A DNA stretch of 8,332 bases from an uncultured Candidatus Saccharibacteria bacterium (lineage in GTDB: Bacteria; Patescibacteriota; Saccharimonadia; Saccharimonadales; Saccharimonadaceae): contig CALIXG010000008.1 of the NCBI GenBank assembly GCA_938046495.1, positions 1-8,332 of the forward strand. Direction: 5' to 3'. The notes under the pieces were generated by a model, which had not been told where the DNA came from, made no database searches, and was given only the letters and a program-made list of their open reading frames with translations. Positions 1 through 5,014 of this stretch are shown one piece after another; the first letter of the stretch is position 1; every line of letters begins with the position of its first letter. A program made the translations under genes and the position numbers.

Positions 1-2
1 AC

Positions 3-1058
3 GATCTTGTCGGTTTGATTACTAAGGAGCAAAAAGAACTTCGTCGCGATATTGATGAAACGGCTCAGGCCTTACTTGTTACCGCCATGGAACGCATGTC
101 TTCTGAGGTAACTGCTGACCGTACCGTCACTGCTTTGAAATTGCCAGATGATGAAATGAAGGGGCGTATTATCGGTAAGGAAGGTCGTAATATTCAGGCA
201 CTTCAACGTGCTACCGGTGTCGACATTATGGTCGATGATACTCCAGGCATGGTGGTGCTTTCTTCTTTTGACCCGATCCGTCGTCAAGTCGCGCGTTACG
301 CTTTGGAGCGTCTGATGAAAGATGGCCGCATCAATCCATCTAGTATCGAAGATGCTGTCGCTAAGGCTGAACGCGAAATTGAAAAAGAAGTCGTGCGTGC
401 CGGTGAAGATGCTGCTCGCGAAGTGGGTGTGATTGGTATCCCACACGAAATTTTACATTTGCTTGGTGAGCTTAAATTTCGTACTTCCTATGGTCAAAAT
501 GTTTTGCTTCACTCGATTGAAATGGCACACATGGCCGGTATGATCGCCGAAGAAATTGGTGCCGATGTGCGTGTCGCTAAGACTGCTACTTTGCTTCACG
601 ATGTGGGCAAAGCTGTTACTCATAAAATCGAAGGTAAGCACGCCGAGATTGGCGCTGAGCTCGCCAAAAAATACGGTCTTTCTGATCGCGTAACTCACGC
701 TATCGCCGCCCACCATAACGATATCGAACCAACCACCGTCGAAGCTATTATTGTGAAGATTGTTGATGCGATTTCCGCTGCTCGTCCAGGTGCTCGTAAT
801 ATTTCCGCCGAGAATTTCGCTGAGCGTATGAAAGAGCTAGAAAATATCGCTACCGGCTTTAATGGCATCGATAAGGCTTACGCAATTTCTGCCGGCCGTG
901 AAATTCGTGTGATTGTCGAACCAAAGCAAATTGATGACCTCACTGCCTTGAAATTAGCTCGTGATATTGCCGAAAAAATTGAAGCTACTATGAGTTATCC
1001 AGGCGTGATCAAGGTTAATGTGATTCGTGAAACTCGCGCCATCGAATACGCCAAGTAA
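3..1058 (+). CDS. rny: Ribonuclease Y, 5'-truncated by the window edge
   Basis: RNase Y is a membrane-anchored endoribonuclease that starts mRNA decay. The frame is open to the left edge, so the TTG at 15 is not the real start. About 352 codons are visible of the roughly 510-520 usual for the family. The membrane helix and most of the N-terminal coiled coil lie outside. Visible first is a KH RNA-binding domain with the GRIIGKEGRN signature (GxxG loop at 174-185). The HD phosphohydrolase domain follows, with the catalytic His-Asp pair in LLHDVGKA (597-602), an upstream SIEMAHMAG helix, a downstream AAHHND segment and KIVDAISAARPGAR. The C-terminal domain ends in a SYPGVIKVNVIRETRAIEYAK-like tail typical of the family. 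It stops at TAA (1056-1058), 22 nt before a strong terminator, so it is the last gene of its transcript. Identification is firm. Confidence 0.97.
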   Translation, partial: DLVGLITKEQKELRRDIDETAQALLVTAMERMSSEVTADRTVTALKLPDDEMKGRIIGKEGRNIQALQRATGVDIMVDDTPGMVVLSSFDPIRRQVARYALERLMKDGRINPSSIEDAVAKAEREIEKEVVRAGEDAAREVGVIGIPHEILHLLGELKFRTSYGQNVLLHSIEMAHMAGMIAEEIGADVRVAKTATLLHDVGKAVTHKIEGKHAEIGAELAKKYGLSDRVTHAIAAHHNDIEPTTVEAIIVKIVDAISAARPGARNISAENFAERMKELENIATGFNGIDKAYAISAGREIRVIVEPKQIDDLTALKLARDIAEKIEATMSYPGVIKVNVIRETRAIEYAK

Positions 1059-1080
1059 TTTCTCCTCACTCTAAAAATCT

Positions 1081-1115
1081 AAAAAATAACCCTGAGATAG
1101 GGGTTATTTTTTTAT
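1081..1115 (+). terminator. Intrinsic terminator after rny
   Basis: Perfect 12-bp stem AAAAAATAACCC (1081-1092) / GGGTTATTTTTT (1101-1112) with an 8-nt loop, followed directly by more T. The A-rich left arm means it could also work on the minus strand, but no minus-strand gene ends here. Confidence 0.92.
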
Positions 1116-1163
1116 TTGCCATAAGTACGGGCTATATTTTTTATGATTAAAAATATCAATAGA

Positions 1164-1191
1164 TTGACAAGCGTTTTTTATTTGATAACAT
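1164..1191 (+). promoter_or_regulatory. Strong sigma-70-type promoter of the secreted/membrane gene pair
   Basis: Perfect -35 TTGACA (1164-1169), 16-bp spacer and -10 TAACAT (1186-1191) with an extended TG at 1183-1184. The predicted start is near 1198, giving a leader of about 44 nt. Upstream DNA (1134-1156) is an A/T-only stretch with an 8-bp inverted repeat that could act as an UP-like element. With the terminators at 1081 and 1985, this promoter makes the cassette an independent transcription unit. Confidence 0.82.
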
Positions 1192-1198
1192 AGAGATG

Positions 1199-1215
1199 TA
1201 AACTGTTAACGTTTA
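1199..1215. other. Imperfect palindrome just after the predicted transcription start
   Basis: TAAAC (1199-1203) and GTTTA (1211-1215) flank TGTTAAC, which contains the palindrome GTTAAC. Its place directly downstream of the predicted start would suit a repressor operator, but the arms are only 5 bp and chance occurrence is likely. Confidence 0.2.
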
Positions 1216-1241
1216 GTTCTTTTTAGAAAGCGAGGTAGCTT

Positions 1242-1631
1242 ATGTTTAGAAAGCTAAGAAGTATCATTTTTGCCACTCTTTTACTTACACTTACTGCGAT
1301 GCCAATGACATCGTTGGCTACATCAGGGTCTATTACTGACTATACCCCTAGTGGATATATAGCTGGTGTTTGGGTAGAAGTTTATGATGGCGATTCCGGC
1401 TGGGCTTATATTAGGCCCCTAGGAAGTCGACAGAAAGTTAGCTGGAGCTATGATACTGAAGGATTACCATTCTGTTTACATATCGGAGTTGGCGGTAGCC
1501 CAGAAAATTGGGGTCATAACGTCCATACGCCGACACTCGTGGATAAGGGTAAGCGATTTTATGTTGATGTATATTATAGTGCGGGCAGTTGGAGTGCTCC
1601 GTCATATTTTACCAAGGTAAACTCTTACTAA
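1242..1631 (+). CDS. Small secreted protein of unknown function
   Basis: A 129-residue protein that I do not recognise. The start is supported by GAGGT (1232-1236) at a 5-nt spacing and by the N-terminus being a good signal peptide: basic MFRKLRS, a hydrophobic core at about 8-22, and a likely signal peptidase I site after TSLA (residue 26). The mature part is about 103 residues, rich in Trp, Tyr, Gly and Ser, with alternating patterns (IAGVWVEVYDG, RFYVDVYYSAGSW) suggesting an all-beta fold. It has a single cysteine (C78), so no internal disulfide, and no lipobox. All five arginines use AGA, AGG or CGA, whereas neighbouring genes mostly use CGT/CGC, which hints at a separate origin. It lies 74 nt upstream of a small membrane protein in the same transcript. 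A secreted effector, adhesin-like or bacteriocin-like role is possible but nothing in the sequence proves one. Confidence 0.82.
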   Translation: MFRKLRSIIFATLLLTLTAMPMTSLATSGSITDYTPSGYIAGVWVEVYDGDSGWAYIRPLGSRQKVSWSYDTEGLPFCLHIGVGGSPENWGHNVHTPTLVDKGKRFYVDVYYSAGSWSAPSYFTKVNSY

Positions 1632-1692
1632 CTAATAACTACTTCATTTTCTATCCTGAGCAAGATATAAAACTGCTCAATGAACAAGAAAA

Positions 1693-1698
1693 AGAGGG
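1693..1698 (+). promoter_or_regulatory. Shine-Dalgarno site that decides the start of the small membrane protein
   Basis: AGAGGG, 7 nt before the ATG at 1706. It selects this start over the upstream in-frame ATG at 1589, which lies inside the preceding gene and has no such site. Confidence 0.75.
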
Positions 1699-1705
1699 TT
1701 ATATT

Positions 1706-1972
1706 ATGGCACAAGTAAAGGCGACAAATTCACAAACAAAGAATAACAGTTTGAAGATAATAGTTATCGTAGTAGCTTTTATTATGTGGGGAGCGACACT
1801 TTATATGAATGCCCTAATGCTATCCAAAATATTTTACATGATGGAATTAGAGGAGAAGCATTATGGTTTAATTCTTCGAAACACCGATATTATTAATTAT
1901 AAAGTTACAAATGATGAAGAGTCTCGCCGCAAACTAAAAGATTGGTATGACATCGACTATAAAAAAGATTAA
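1706..1972 (+). CDS. Small single-pass membrane protein of unknown function
   Basis: An 88-residue protein, not recognised. The frame is open from 1589, but the ATG at 1706 is preferred because it follows AGAGGG at 7 nt and does not overlap the secreted-protein gene. Residues 1-16 are polar (MAQVKATNSQ then TKNNSLK). Residues about 17-43 form one hydrophobic helix (KIIVIVVAFIMWGATLYM and on). The tail, about 44-88, is highly charged (MELEEKHYG, NDEESRRKLKDWYDIDYKKD) and ends in lysines and aspartates. By topology this is a membrane-anchored accessory protein: partner, immunity protein or sensor of the secreted product are all possible, none shown. It shares promoter and terminator with the secreted-protein gene, so a linked function is a fair inference. 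Confidence 0.75.
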   Translation: MAQVKATNSQTKNNSLKIIVIVVAFIMWGATLYMNALMLSKIFYMMELEEKHYGLILRNTDIINYKVTNDEESRRKLKDWYDIDYKKD

Positions 1973-1984
1973 TTATTTATAACC

Positions 1985-2013
1985 AAAAGGACTGGAATCG
2001 CTCCAGTCTTTTT
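1985..2013 (+). terminator. Intrinsic terminator closing the small-gene cassette
   Basis: A 12-bp stem AAAAGGACTGGA (1985-1996) / TCCAGTCTTTTT (2002-2013) with one G-T pair, a 5-nt loop ATCGC and a T-run. It begins 12 nt after the stop codon. Confidence 0.92.
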
Positions 2014-2022
2014 AATAATTTC

Positions 2023-2042
2023 ATGGTCTGGGTGACCAGATT
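2023..2042. repeat. Second copy of the tRNA-Pro 3' end (att-like direct repeat)
   Basis: Twenty bases identical to 2205-2224 in the same orientation. On the minus strand the repeat covers the last 3 bases of the T-loop, the 3' T-stem, the 3' acceptor strand, the discriminator and CCA, plus one base. Identity stops sharply inside the T-loop and nothing beyond resembles a tRNA. This is the classic footprint of integrase-type attachment sites in tRNA genes. The core also contains an inverted repeat, TCTGG/CCAGA around GTGA. A remnant of a second tRNA copy is the alternative. Confidence 0.6.
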
Positions 2043-2061
2043 AGGATTTTTTCAAAATCCT
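2043..2061. other. Short perfect hairpin next to the repeat
   Basis: AGGATTTT (2043-2050) and AAAATCCT (2054-2061) pair perfectly over 8 bp with a 3-nt loop TTC. It directly abuts the duplicated tRNA end. No T-run follows, so it is not a plain terminator. Confidence 0.4.
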
Positions 2062-2079
2062 TCTGTTCCTCCTCGCTCA

Positions 2080-2107
2080 AAAAAATAAAAGCAAGCTTTT
2101 ATTTTTT
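2080..2107. terminator. Symmetrical A/T-rich hairpin, possible bidirectional terminator
   Basis: AAAAAATAAAAG (2080-2091) pairs with CTTTTATTTTTT (2096-2107) over 12 bp with a CAAG loop. Each strand presents A-run, stem and T-run, so it could terminate in both directions. No gene obviously needs it: the cassette already ends at 2013 and the tRNA at 2169-2195. It may belong to whatever inserted between the two tRNA-end copies. Confidence 0.5.
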
Positions 2108-2168
2108 ACTCGCTTCGTCGTCCAGTCGAACTACGTTCTCGTCTTATTGCTTCAACATATATGAAAAC

Positions 2169-2195
2169 AAAAATAATCCCTGAAGGATCATTTTT
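2169..2195 (-). terminator. Intrinsic terminator of tRNA-Pro
   Basis: On the minus strand AATGATCC, a 5-nt loop TTCAG and GGATTATT form an 8-bp stem (2172-2179 with 2185-2192), extended by A-T pairs and followed by TTTTTG and TTTT. One pair is G-T on the minus strand but A-C on the plus strand, so it is best suited to the tRNA transcript. It starts about 10 nt beyond the CCA. Confidence 0.8.
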
Positions 2196-2204
2196 CTTTT
2201 CATA

Positions 2205-2224
2205 ATGGTCTGGGTGACCAGATT
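2205..2224. repeat. tRNA-Pro 3' end, partner of the 2023 repeat
   Basis: The intact tRNA copy of the 20-bp direct repeat. Start-to-start distance to the second copy is 182 bp, leaving 162 bp between them. The tRNA is complete on this side, as expected when an element enters the 3' end of a tRNA gene and rebuilds it. Confidence 0.6.
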
Positions 2225-2281
2225 TGAACTGGCGACCTCGCAGTCCCGAACCGCGCGCGCTACCAACTGCGCCACACCCAG
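2206..2281 (-). tRNA. tRNA-Pro, anticodon CGG, CCA encoded
   Basis: All 76 nt fold as a canonical tRNA on the minus strand. The acceptor stem CTGGGTG pairs with CACCCAG, with discriminator A and an encoded CCA. The D-arm is GCGC / AGTTGGTA / GCGC. The anticodon stem CGCGG pairs with CTGCG (one G-T) around the loop TTCGGGA, which matches the usual proline loop with G37. The T-arm is GCCAG / TTCAAAT / CTGGT. The anticodon CGG occupies 2246-2248 and reads CCG. The gene is divergent from pyk, and its last 19 nt (2206-2224) belong to the duplicated segment at 2023. Confidence 0.97.
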
Positions 2282-2289
2282 ATATGTTT

Positions 2290-2298
2290 ATCTTATCA
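2290..2298 (-). promoter_or_regulatory. Possible extended -10 promoter of tRNA-Pro
   Basis: On the minus strand TGATAAGAT gives an extended TG plus a 4/6 -10 hexamer, placed so that transcription would begin about 2 nt before the mature tRNA 5' end. No good -35 is seen. Confidence 0.35.
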
Positions 2299-2323
2299 CG
2301 AAAACGCAAGATAATTACAATTA

Positions 2324-2332
2324 TGTTATAAT
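2324..2332 (+). promoter_or_regulatory. Extended -10 promoter of pyk
   Basis: TG-T-TATAAT is a perfect extended -10 element. No convincing -35 lies 16-18 bp upstream. Transcription is predicted at about 2338-2341 and the pyk ATG is at 2343, so the mRNA should be leaderless or nearly so. Confidence 0.75.
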
Positions 2333-2342
2333 ATCAAACGAT

Positions 2343-3776
2343 ATGAGTAAACTATATAAAAGAACTAAAATTTTGGCTACCATCGGTCCAGCCGTCTTCA
2401 CTGAAGAAAAAATTGCCGAGTTGGTCATGGCCGGTGTCAACTGTTGCCGCCTCAACTTCTCTCACGGAAGTTACGAAGAACGCGATGAGCAAATCGCTTG
2501 GATTAAAAAAGCTGCTGAGAAAAAAGGTCGCTCTGTCGCCATTCTCCAGGATATTCAAGGTCCTAAAATTCGCCTCGGCACAATTAAAGATAATCACTAC
2601 GAAGTCAAGCCAGGTGACGAACTGATTCTCGATTATTCCGTCACTGAACATGATGGTTCAAATCTTCTTCCAGTTCAGTACAATCTTGCTGAGCGCATGA
2701 AAGTTGGTGAACCTCTCTTCATCTTTGATGGTAAAATTCGTTCTACCGTCACGGAAATTGTAAGTGACACCGCTATTAAGGTTAAGGTTGAAAACGAAGG
2801 TACGATTATGAGCCGCAAGGGTCTCAACCTTCCAGATACCGACTTCGGTGGTGATGTGATTACCGAAAAAGATATGGCTGACATCGAATTTGGTGCTACC
2901 CGCGATTTTGATTACGTGGCAATGAGTTTCATTCAGAGTGCTGATGATGTCGAAAGACTCCGTCAAATCTTGGTTTCTCTCGGTTCTACCGCTCAAATTA
3001 TCGCTAAAATTGAAACCAAAAAAGCTATCGAAACTGATGAAAAAATGGAAGCAATTGTTCAGGCTGCTGATGGTATCATGGTCGCCCGTGGTGACATGGC
3101 TGTCGAAGCTGGTAACGAAGTTGTTCCTATCGTTCAGCGTAAATTAATCAGCCTTTGCCGCAAGCACGGTAAAATCTGTGTCGTGGCTACTCAAATGCTC
3201 GGCTCCATGGTGGATAGTCCTAGTCCATCTCGCGCTGAAGTTTCCGACGTTGCCAACGCCGTGATTCAGGGCGCTGACGCTGTTATGCTTTCTGATGAAA
3301 CCGCCAACGGTAAATACCCAATCGAAGCTGTGAAGCAAATGAAGCAAATCATTCTCTACACTCAGAATCATTCCAAAGTCGACCCAATTGACCAGGATGT
3401 CACTGGTGAAAATCGTGAATATAACGCTGTAGCTAATGCTGCCGTCAGCCTTGCTGAAAAAATTCACGCCGATGTCATCGTCTGTGAGACGGCTTCTGGT
3501 GCAACCGCTGTTTCAATCTCCGCTGAACGTCCAAATCTCCCAATCATTTCAGTTACTTCGAATAAGCGTGTGGCTAGCCAATTGGCTTTGAATTATGCTA
3601 ACGCCAGCTTCGAACGTCCATTCTCTGAGAATTATGGTATTGATCTCGTTCAAGAACTTAAAGCTTCTGGTTATATCAATACCAAACCAGGCGAAGATAA
3701 GGTGCTCGCGGTAATCGTTTCTGGCCAACCAAACGTCATTGGTGGTACGGATACTATTCAAATTCGTAGTATTTAA
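2343..3776 (+). CDS. pyk: Pyruvate kinase
   Basis: Converts phosphoenolpyruvate and ADP to pyruvate and ATP in the cytoplasm, the last step of glycolysis. From ATG 2343 it has 477 residues, normal for the family. The frame is open back to 2205 but that stretch lies in the tRNA, and MSKLYKRTKILATIGPA is a standard N-terminus. Motifs: TKILATIGPA (8-17), RLNFSHG with the substrate Arg (36-42), DIQGPKIR (70-77), B domain at about 80-170, IAKIET with the catalytic Lys (K222), MVARGD (246-251), ATQML (282-286), PSRAEVSDVANAV, then the C-terminal domain from about 346. At the site of Glu117 in rabbit muscle enzyme it has Lys (K75), with Gln at 72 and Leu at 78, the pattern of K+-independent enzymes. 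There is no Shine-Dalgarno site. The pgk start follows 44 nt after the stop. Confidence 0.97.
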   Translation: MSKLYKRTKILATIGPAVFTEEKIAELVMAGVNCCRLNFSHGSYEERDEQIAWIKKAAEKKGRSVAILQDIQGPKIRLGTIKDNHYEVKPGDELILDYSVTEHDGSNLLPVQYNLAERMKVGEPLFIFDGKIRSTVTEIVSDTAIKVKVENEGTIMSRKGLNLPDTDFGGDVITEKDMADIEFGATRDFDYVAMSFIQSADDVERLRQILVSLGSTAQIIAKIETKKAIETDEKMEAIVQAADGIMVARGDMAVEAGNEVVPIVQRKLISLCRKHGKICVVATQMLGSMVDSPSPSRAEVSDVANAVIQGADAVMLSDETANGKYPIEAVKQMKQIILYTQNHSKVDPIDQDVTGENREYNAVANAAVSLAEKIHADVIVCETASGATAVSISAERPNLPIISVTSNKRVASQLALNYANASFERPFSENYGIDLVQELKASGYINTKPGEDKVLAVIVSGQPNVIGGTDTIQIRSI

Positions 3777-3785
3777 TACTAAGCT

Positions 3786-3814
3786 TTAGCACGATTAGAA
3801 GATTGCGGTATAAT
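3786..3814 (+). promoter_or_regulatory. Promoter of pgk, leaderless
   Basis: -10 TATAAT (3809-3814) is perfect. A weak -35 TTAGCA (3786-3791, 4/6) lies at a 17-bp spacing. Seven bases downstream of the -10 is the A of the pgk ATG (3821), so the transcript should begin on the start codon. The -10 lies inside the spacer of a 9-bp inverted repeat. Confidence 0.72.
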
Positions 3815-3842
3815 TAAAACATGTATCGCAATCTTTATTTTT
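3799..3842 (+). terminator. Terminator-like inverted repeat enclosing the pgk promoter -10 and start codon
   Basis: AAGATTGCG (3799-3807) and CGCAATCTT (3827-3835) are perfect 9-bp complements separated by 19 nt, and the right arm runs into TATTTTTT. In a transcript reading through from pyk this resembles an intrinsic terminator with a long loop. In a leaderless pgk transcript the left arm is absent, so no hairpin forms. A DNA operator or a chance repeat are alternatives; the 19-nt loop weakens the terminator reading. Confidence 0.45.
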
Positions 3843-4903
3843 TGCACCCCGAACATCAAACCGTTTTACTTCGTACGGATTATAATGTGCCGCTCGAAAA
3901 TGGTCTGATTCAAAATAATTTACGCATCGAAAAATCTCTTCCTACCATTCGGTATCTCTTGGATCATCAGGTTAAAAAACTGGTAATCATTTCTCATCTC
4001 GGTCGTCCAGAGGGAAAAGTGATGCCGGAATTTTCTTTACGGCCAGTCGCGGCTGAGCTTTCTCATTTATTGCGTCGCGAAGTCTTTTTTGCACCCGAAA
4101 CTACCGGTGAGGCTACCAAGCAATTAATCTCTGAGGCCCCAGAAGGTGCGGTGATTTTATTAGAAAATTTACGCTTTCATCCTGGTGAAGAGGAGAATTC
4201 AAAAGATTTTGCCGAGTCTATCTTCGATACGGTTCAGCCAGATTGTTTTGTCCAGGACGGCTTCGGTGTTTTGCATCGCGCCCATGCTTCCACTGATGCC
4301 TTGCCGCGGCTACTTCCGAGCGCCATGGGTTTACTAGTCGAGCAAGAAATCGAAAATCTAAAGAAGGTACAAGAAAACCCACCTCACCCTGTACTGCTAA
4401 TTATTGGTGGGGCTAAGGTTAAGGATAAATCTCCGCTCATCGAACACTTCGCCTCGCTCTCTGACCATATTTTTGTCGGAGGTAAAATCGCTGCCGATGG
4501 ATTCACTTCTGATTTACCTCAAATCACCGTCACTACGGATTTCACTGAGGATGAATCCGGCGCTAAACTCGATATCGGTCCGAAATCACTCGACCAGCTA
4601 ATCGACCTCGTGCTAAAATCTCGTACTATTATCTGGAATGGCACTCTCGGTCTTACCGAAAAACCGCCCTTTGATTTCGCTTCCAGGGTCATCGCCGAAT
4701 CTATTGGTGCTAAAAACTCGGCAGAAAATCTTTCCGTAATCTGCGGCGGTGATACTACGGGTTTCGTAGAAAACCTCTTACAAAACCGATATTCCGATCA
4801 GCCTCCACTTAATTTTTCTTTAGTTTCCACCGGTGGTGGCGCTAGTCTCGAATTTTTAATTCATGGCACTCTTCCAGGTCTCGAAGTTCTGAAAACCGAA
4901 TAA
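3821..4903 (+). CDS. pgk: Phosphoglycerate kinase, shortened
   Basis: Transfers phosphate from 1,3-bisphosphoglycerate to ADP, the first ATP-forming step of glycolysis. It has 360 residues against the usual 390-400. Catalytic features are kept: RTDYNVPL (18-25), R35, SHLGRP (58-63), ENLRFHPGEEEN (115-126), HRAHAS (152-157), GGAKVKDK (196-203), GGDT (309-312) and STGGGAS (336-342). The usual VNDAFG appears as VQDGFG and WNGPMG as WNGTLG. The shortening lies mainly after residue 218, where the normal GGGMA-type segment and following helices are reduced to VGGKIAADGF before a strand and DIGPKSL. This is probably still an active enzyme because the substrate and nucleotide residues remain. It has no Shine-Dalgarno site and a promoter fitting leaderless expression. 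Its position 44 nt behind pyk groups two glycolytic genes. Confidence 0.95.
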   Translation: MYRNLYFLHPEHQTVLLRTDYNVPLENGLIQNNLRIEKSLPTIRYLLDHQVKKLVIISHLGRPEGKVMPEFSLRPVAAELSHLLRREVFFAPETTGEATKQLISEAPEGAVILLENLRFHPGEEENSKDFAESIFDTVQPDCFVQDGFGVLHRAHASTDALPRLLPSAMGLLVEQEIENLKKVQENPPHPVLLIIGGAKVKDKSPLIEHFASLSDHIFVGGKIAADGFTSDLPQITVTTDFTEDESGAKLDIGPKSLDQLIDLVLKSRTIIWNGTLGLTEKPPFDFASRVIAESIGAKNSAENLSVICGGDTTGFVENLLQNRYSDQPPLNFSLVSTGGGASLEFLIHGTLPGLEVLKTE

Positions 4904-4927
4904 TCTAAAATCCGCCTCTGTTAATTT

Positions 4928-4940
4928 TGTAATAATTACA
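4928..4940. other. Small palindrome between pgk and clpC
   Basis: TGTAAT-A-ATTACA, 6-bp arms around one base, 25 nt after the pgk stop. No T-run follows, so it is not a terminator. No clear intrinsic terminator was found between pgk and clpC. Operator function is possible but unsupported. Confidence 0.2.
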
Positions 4941-4966
4941 TAAACTTGTCTTGGAGCTGGAAATAA

Positions 4967-4993
4967 TTAGCACTCATTGCTTGACAGTGCTAA
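4967..4993 (+). promoter_or_regulatory. CIRCE operator (HrcA-binding site) upstream of clpC
   Basis: TTAGCACTC (4967-4975), a 9-nt spacer and CAGTGCTAA (4985-4993). This matches the CIRCE consensus TTAGCACTC-N9-GAGTGCTAA at 17 of 18 arm positions, with exact spacing. It overlaps the clpC -35 box, so bound HrcA would block polymerase. It predicts heat-shock derepression of clpC and the gene behind it. Confidence 0.93.
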
Positions 4994-5008
4994 TATTTGC
5001 TATACAAT
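4981..5008 (+). promoter_or_regulatory. clpC promoter, leaderless, inside the CIRCE element
   Basis: -35 TTGACA (4981-4986) is perfect, spacer 16 bp, -10 TACAAT (5003-5008), with TG at 4998-4999 upstream of the overlapping TATACAAT. The predicted start is at about 5015, the A of the clpC ATG. The -35 lies in the CIRCE spacer and right arm. Confidence 0.82.
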
Positions 5009-5014
5009 AGAATT

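Noticed and set aside
1242..1631. Secreted protein as a lactococcin 972-like bacteriocin
   Set aside because: Size and signal peptide fit loosely, but the mature sequence does not show the family pattern and no matching large membrane immunity protein follows.
1589..1705. Upstream start for the small membrane protein
   Set aside because: It overlaps the end of the secreted-protein gene, has no Shine-Dalgarno site, and ATG 1706 has a good one.
2106..2309. Minus-strand open frame of 67 codons across the tRNA
   Set aside because: It runs through the whole tRNA-Pro gene and its terminator; the apparent protein is a translation of tRNA sequence.
2205..2342. N-terminal extension of pyruvate kinase from ATG 2205
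   Set aside because: It lies in the antisense of the tRNA and in the pyk promoter, and the normal family N-terminus begins at 2343.
3777..3795. Hairpin TAAGCTTTA-like sequence after the pyk stop as a terminator
   Set aside because: The stem is only 3-4 bp and no T-run follows; the 3799-3842 repeat is the better candidate.
4997..5014. TTG start for clpC
   Set aside because: It lies in the -10 region of the promoter, upstream of the predicted transcription start.
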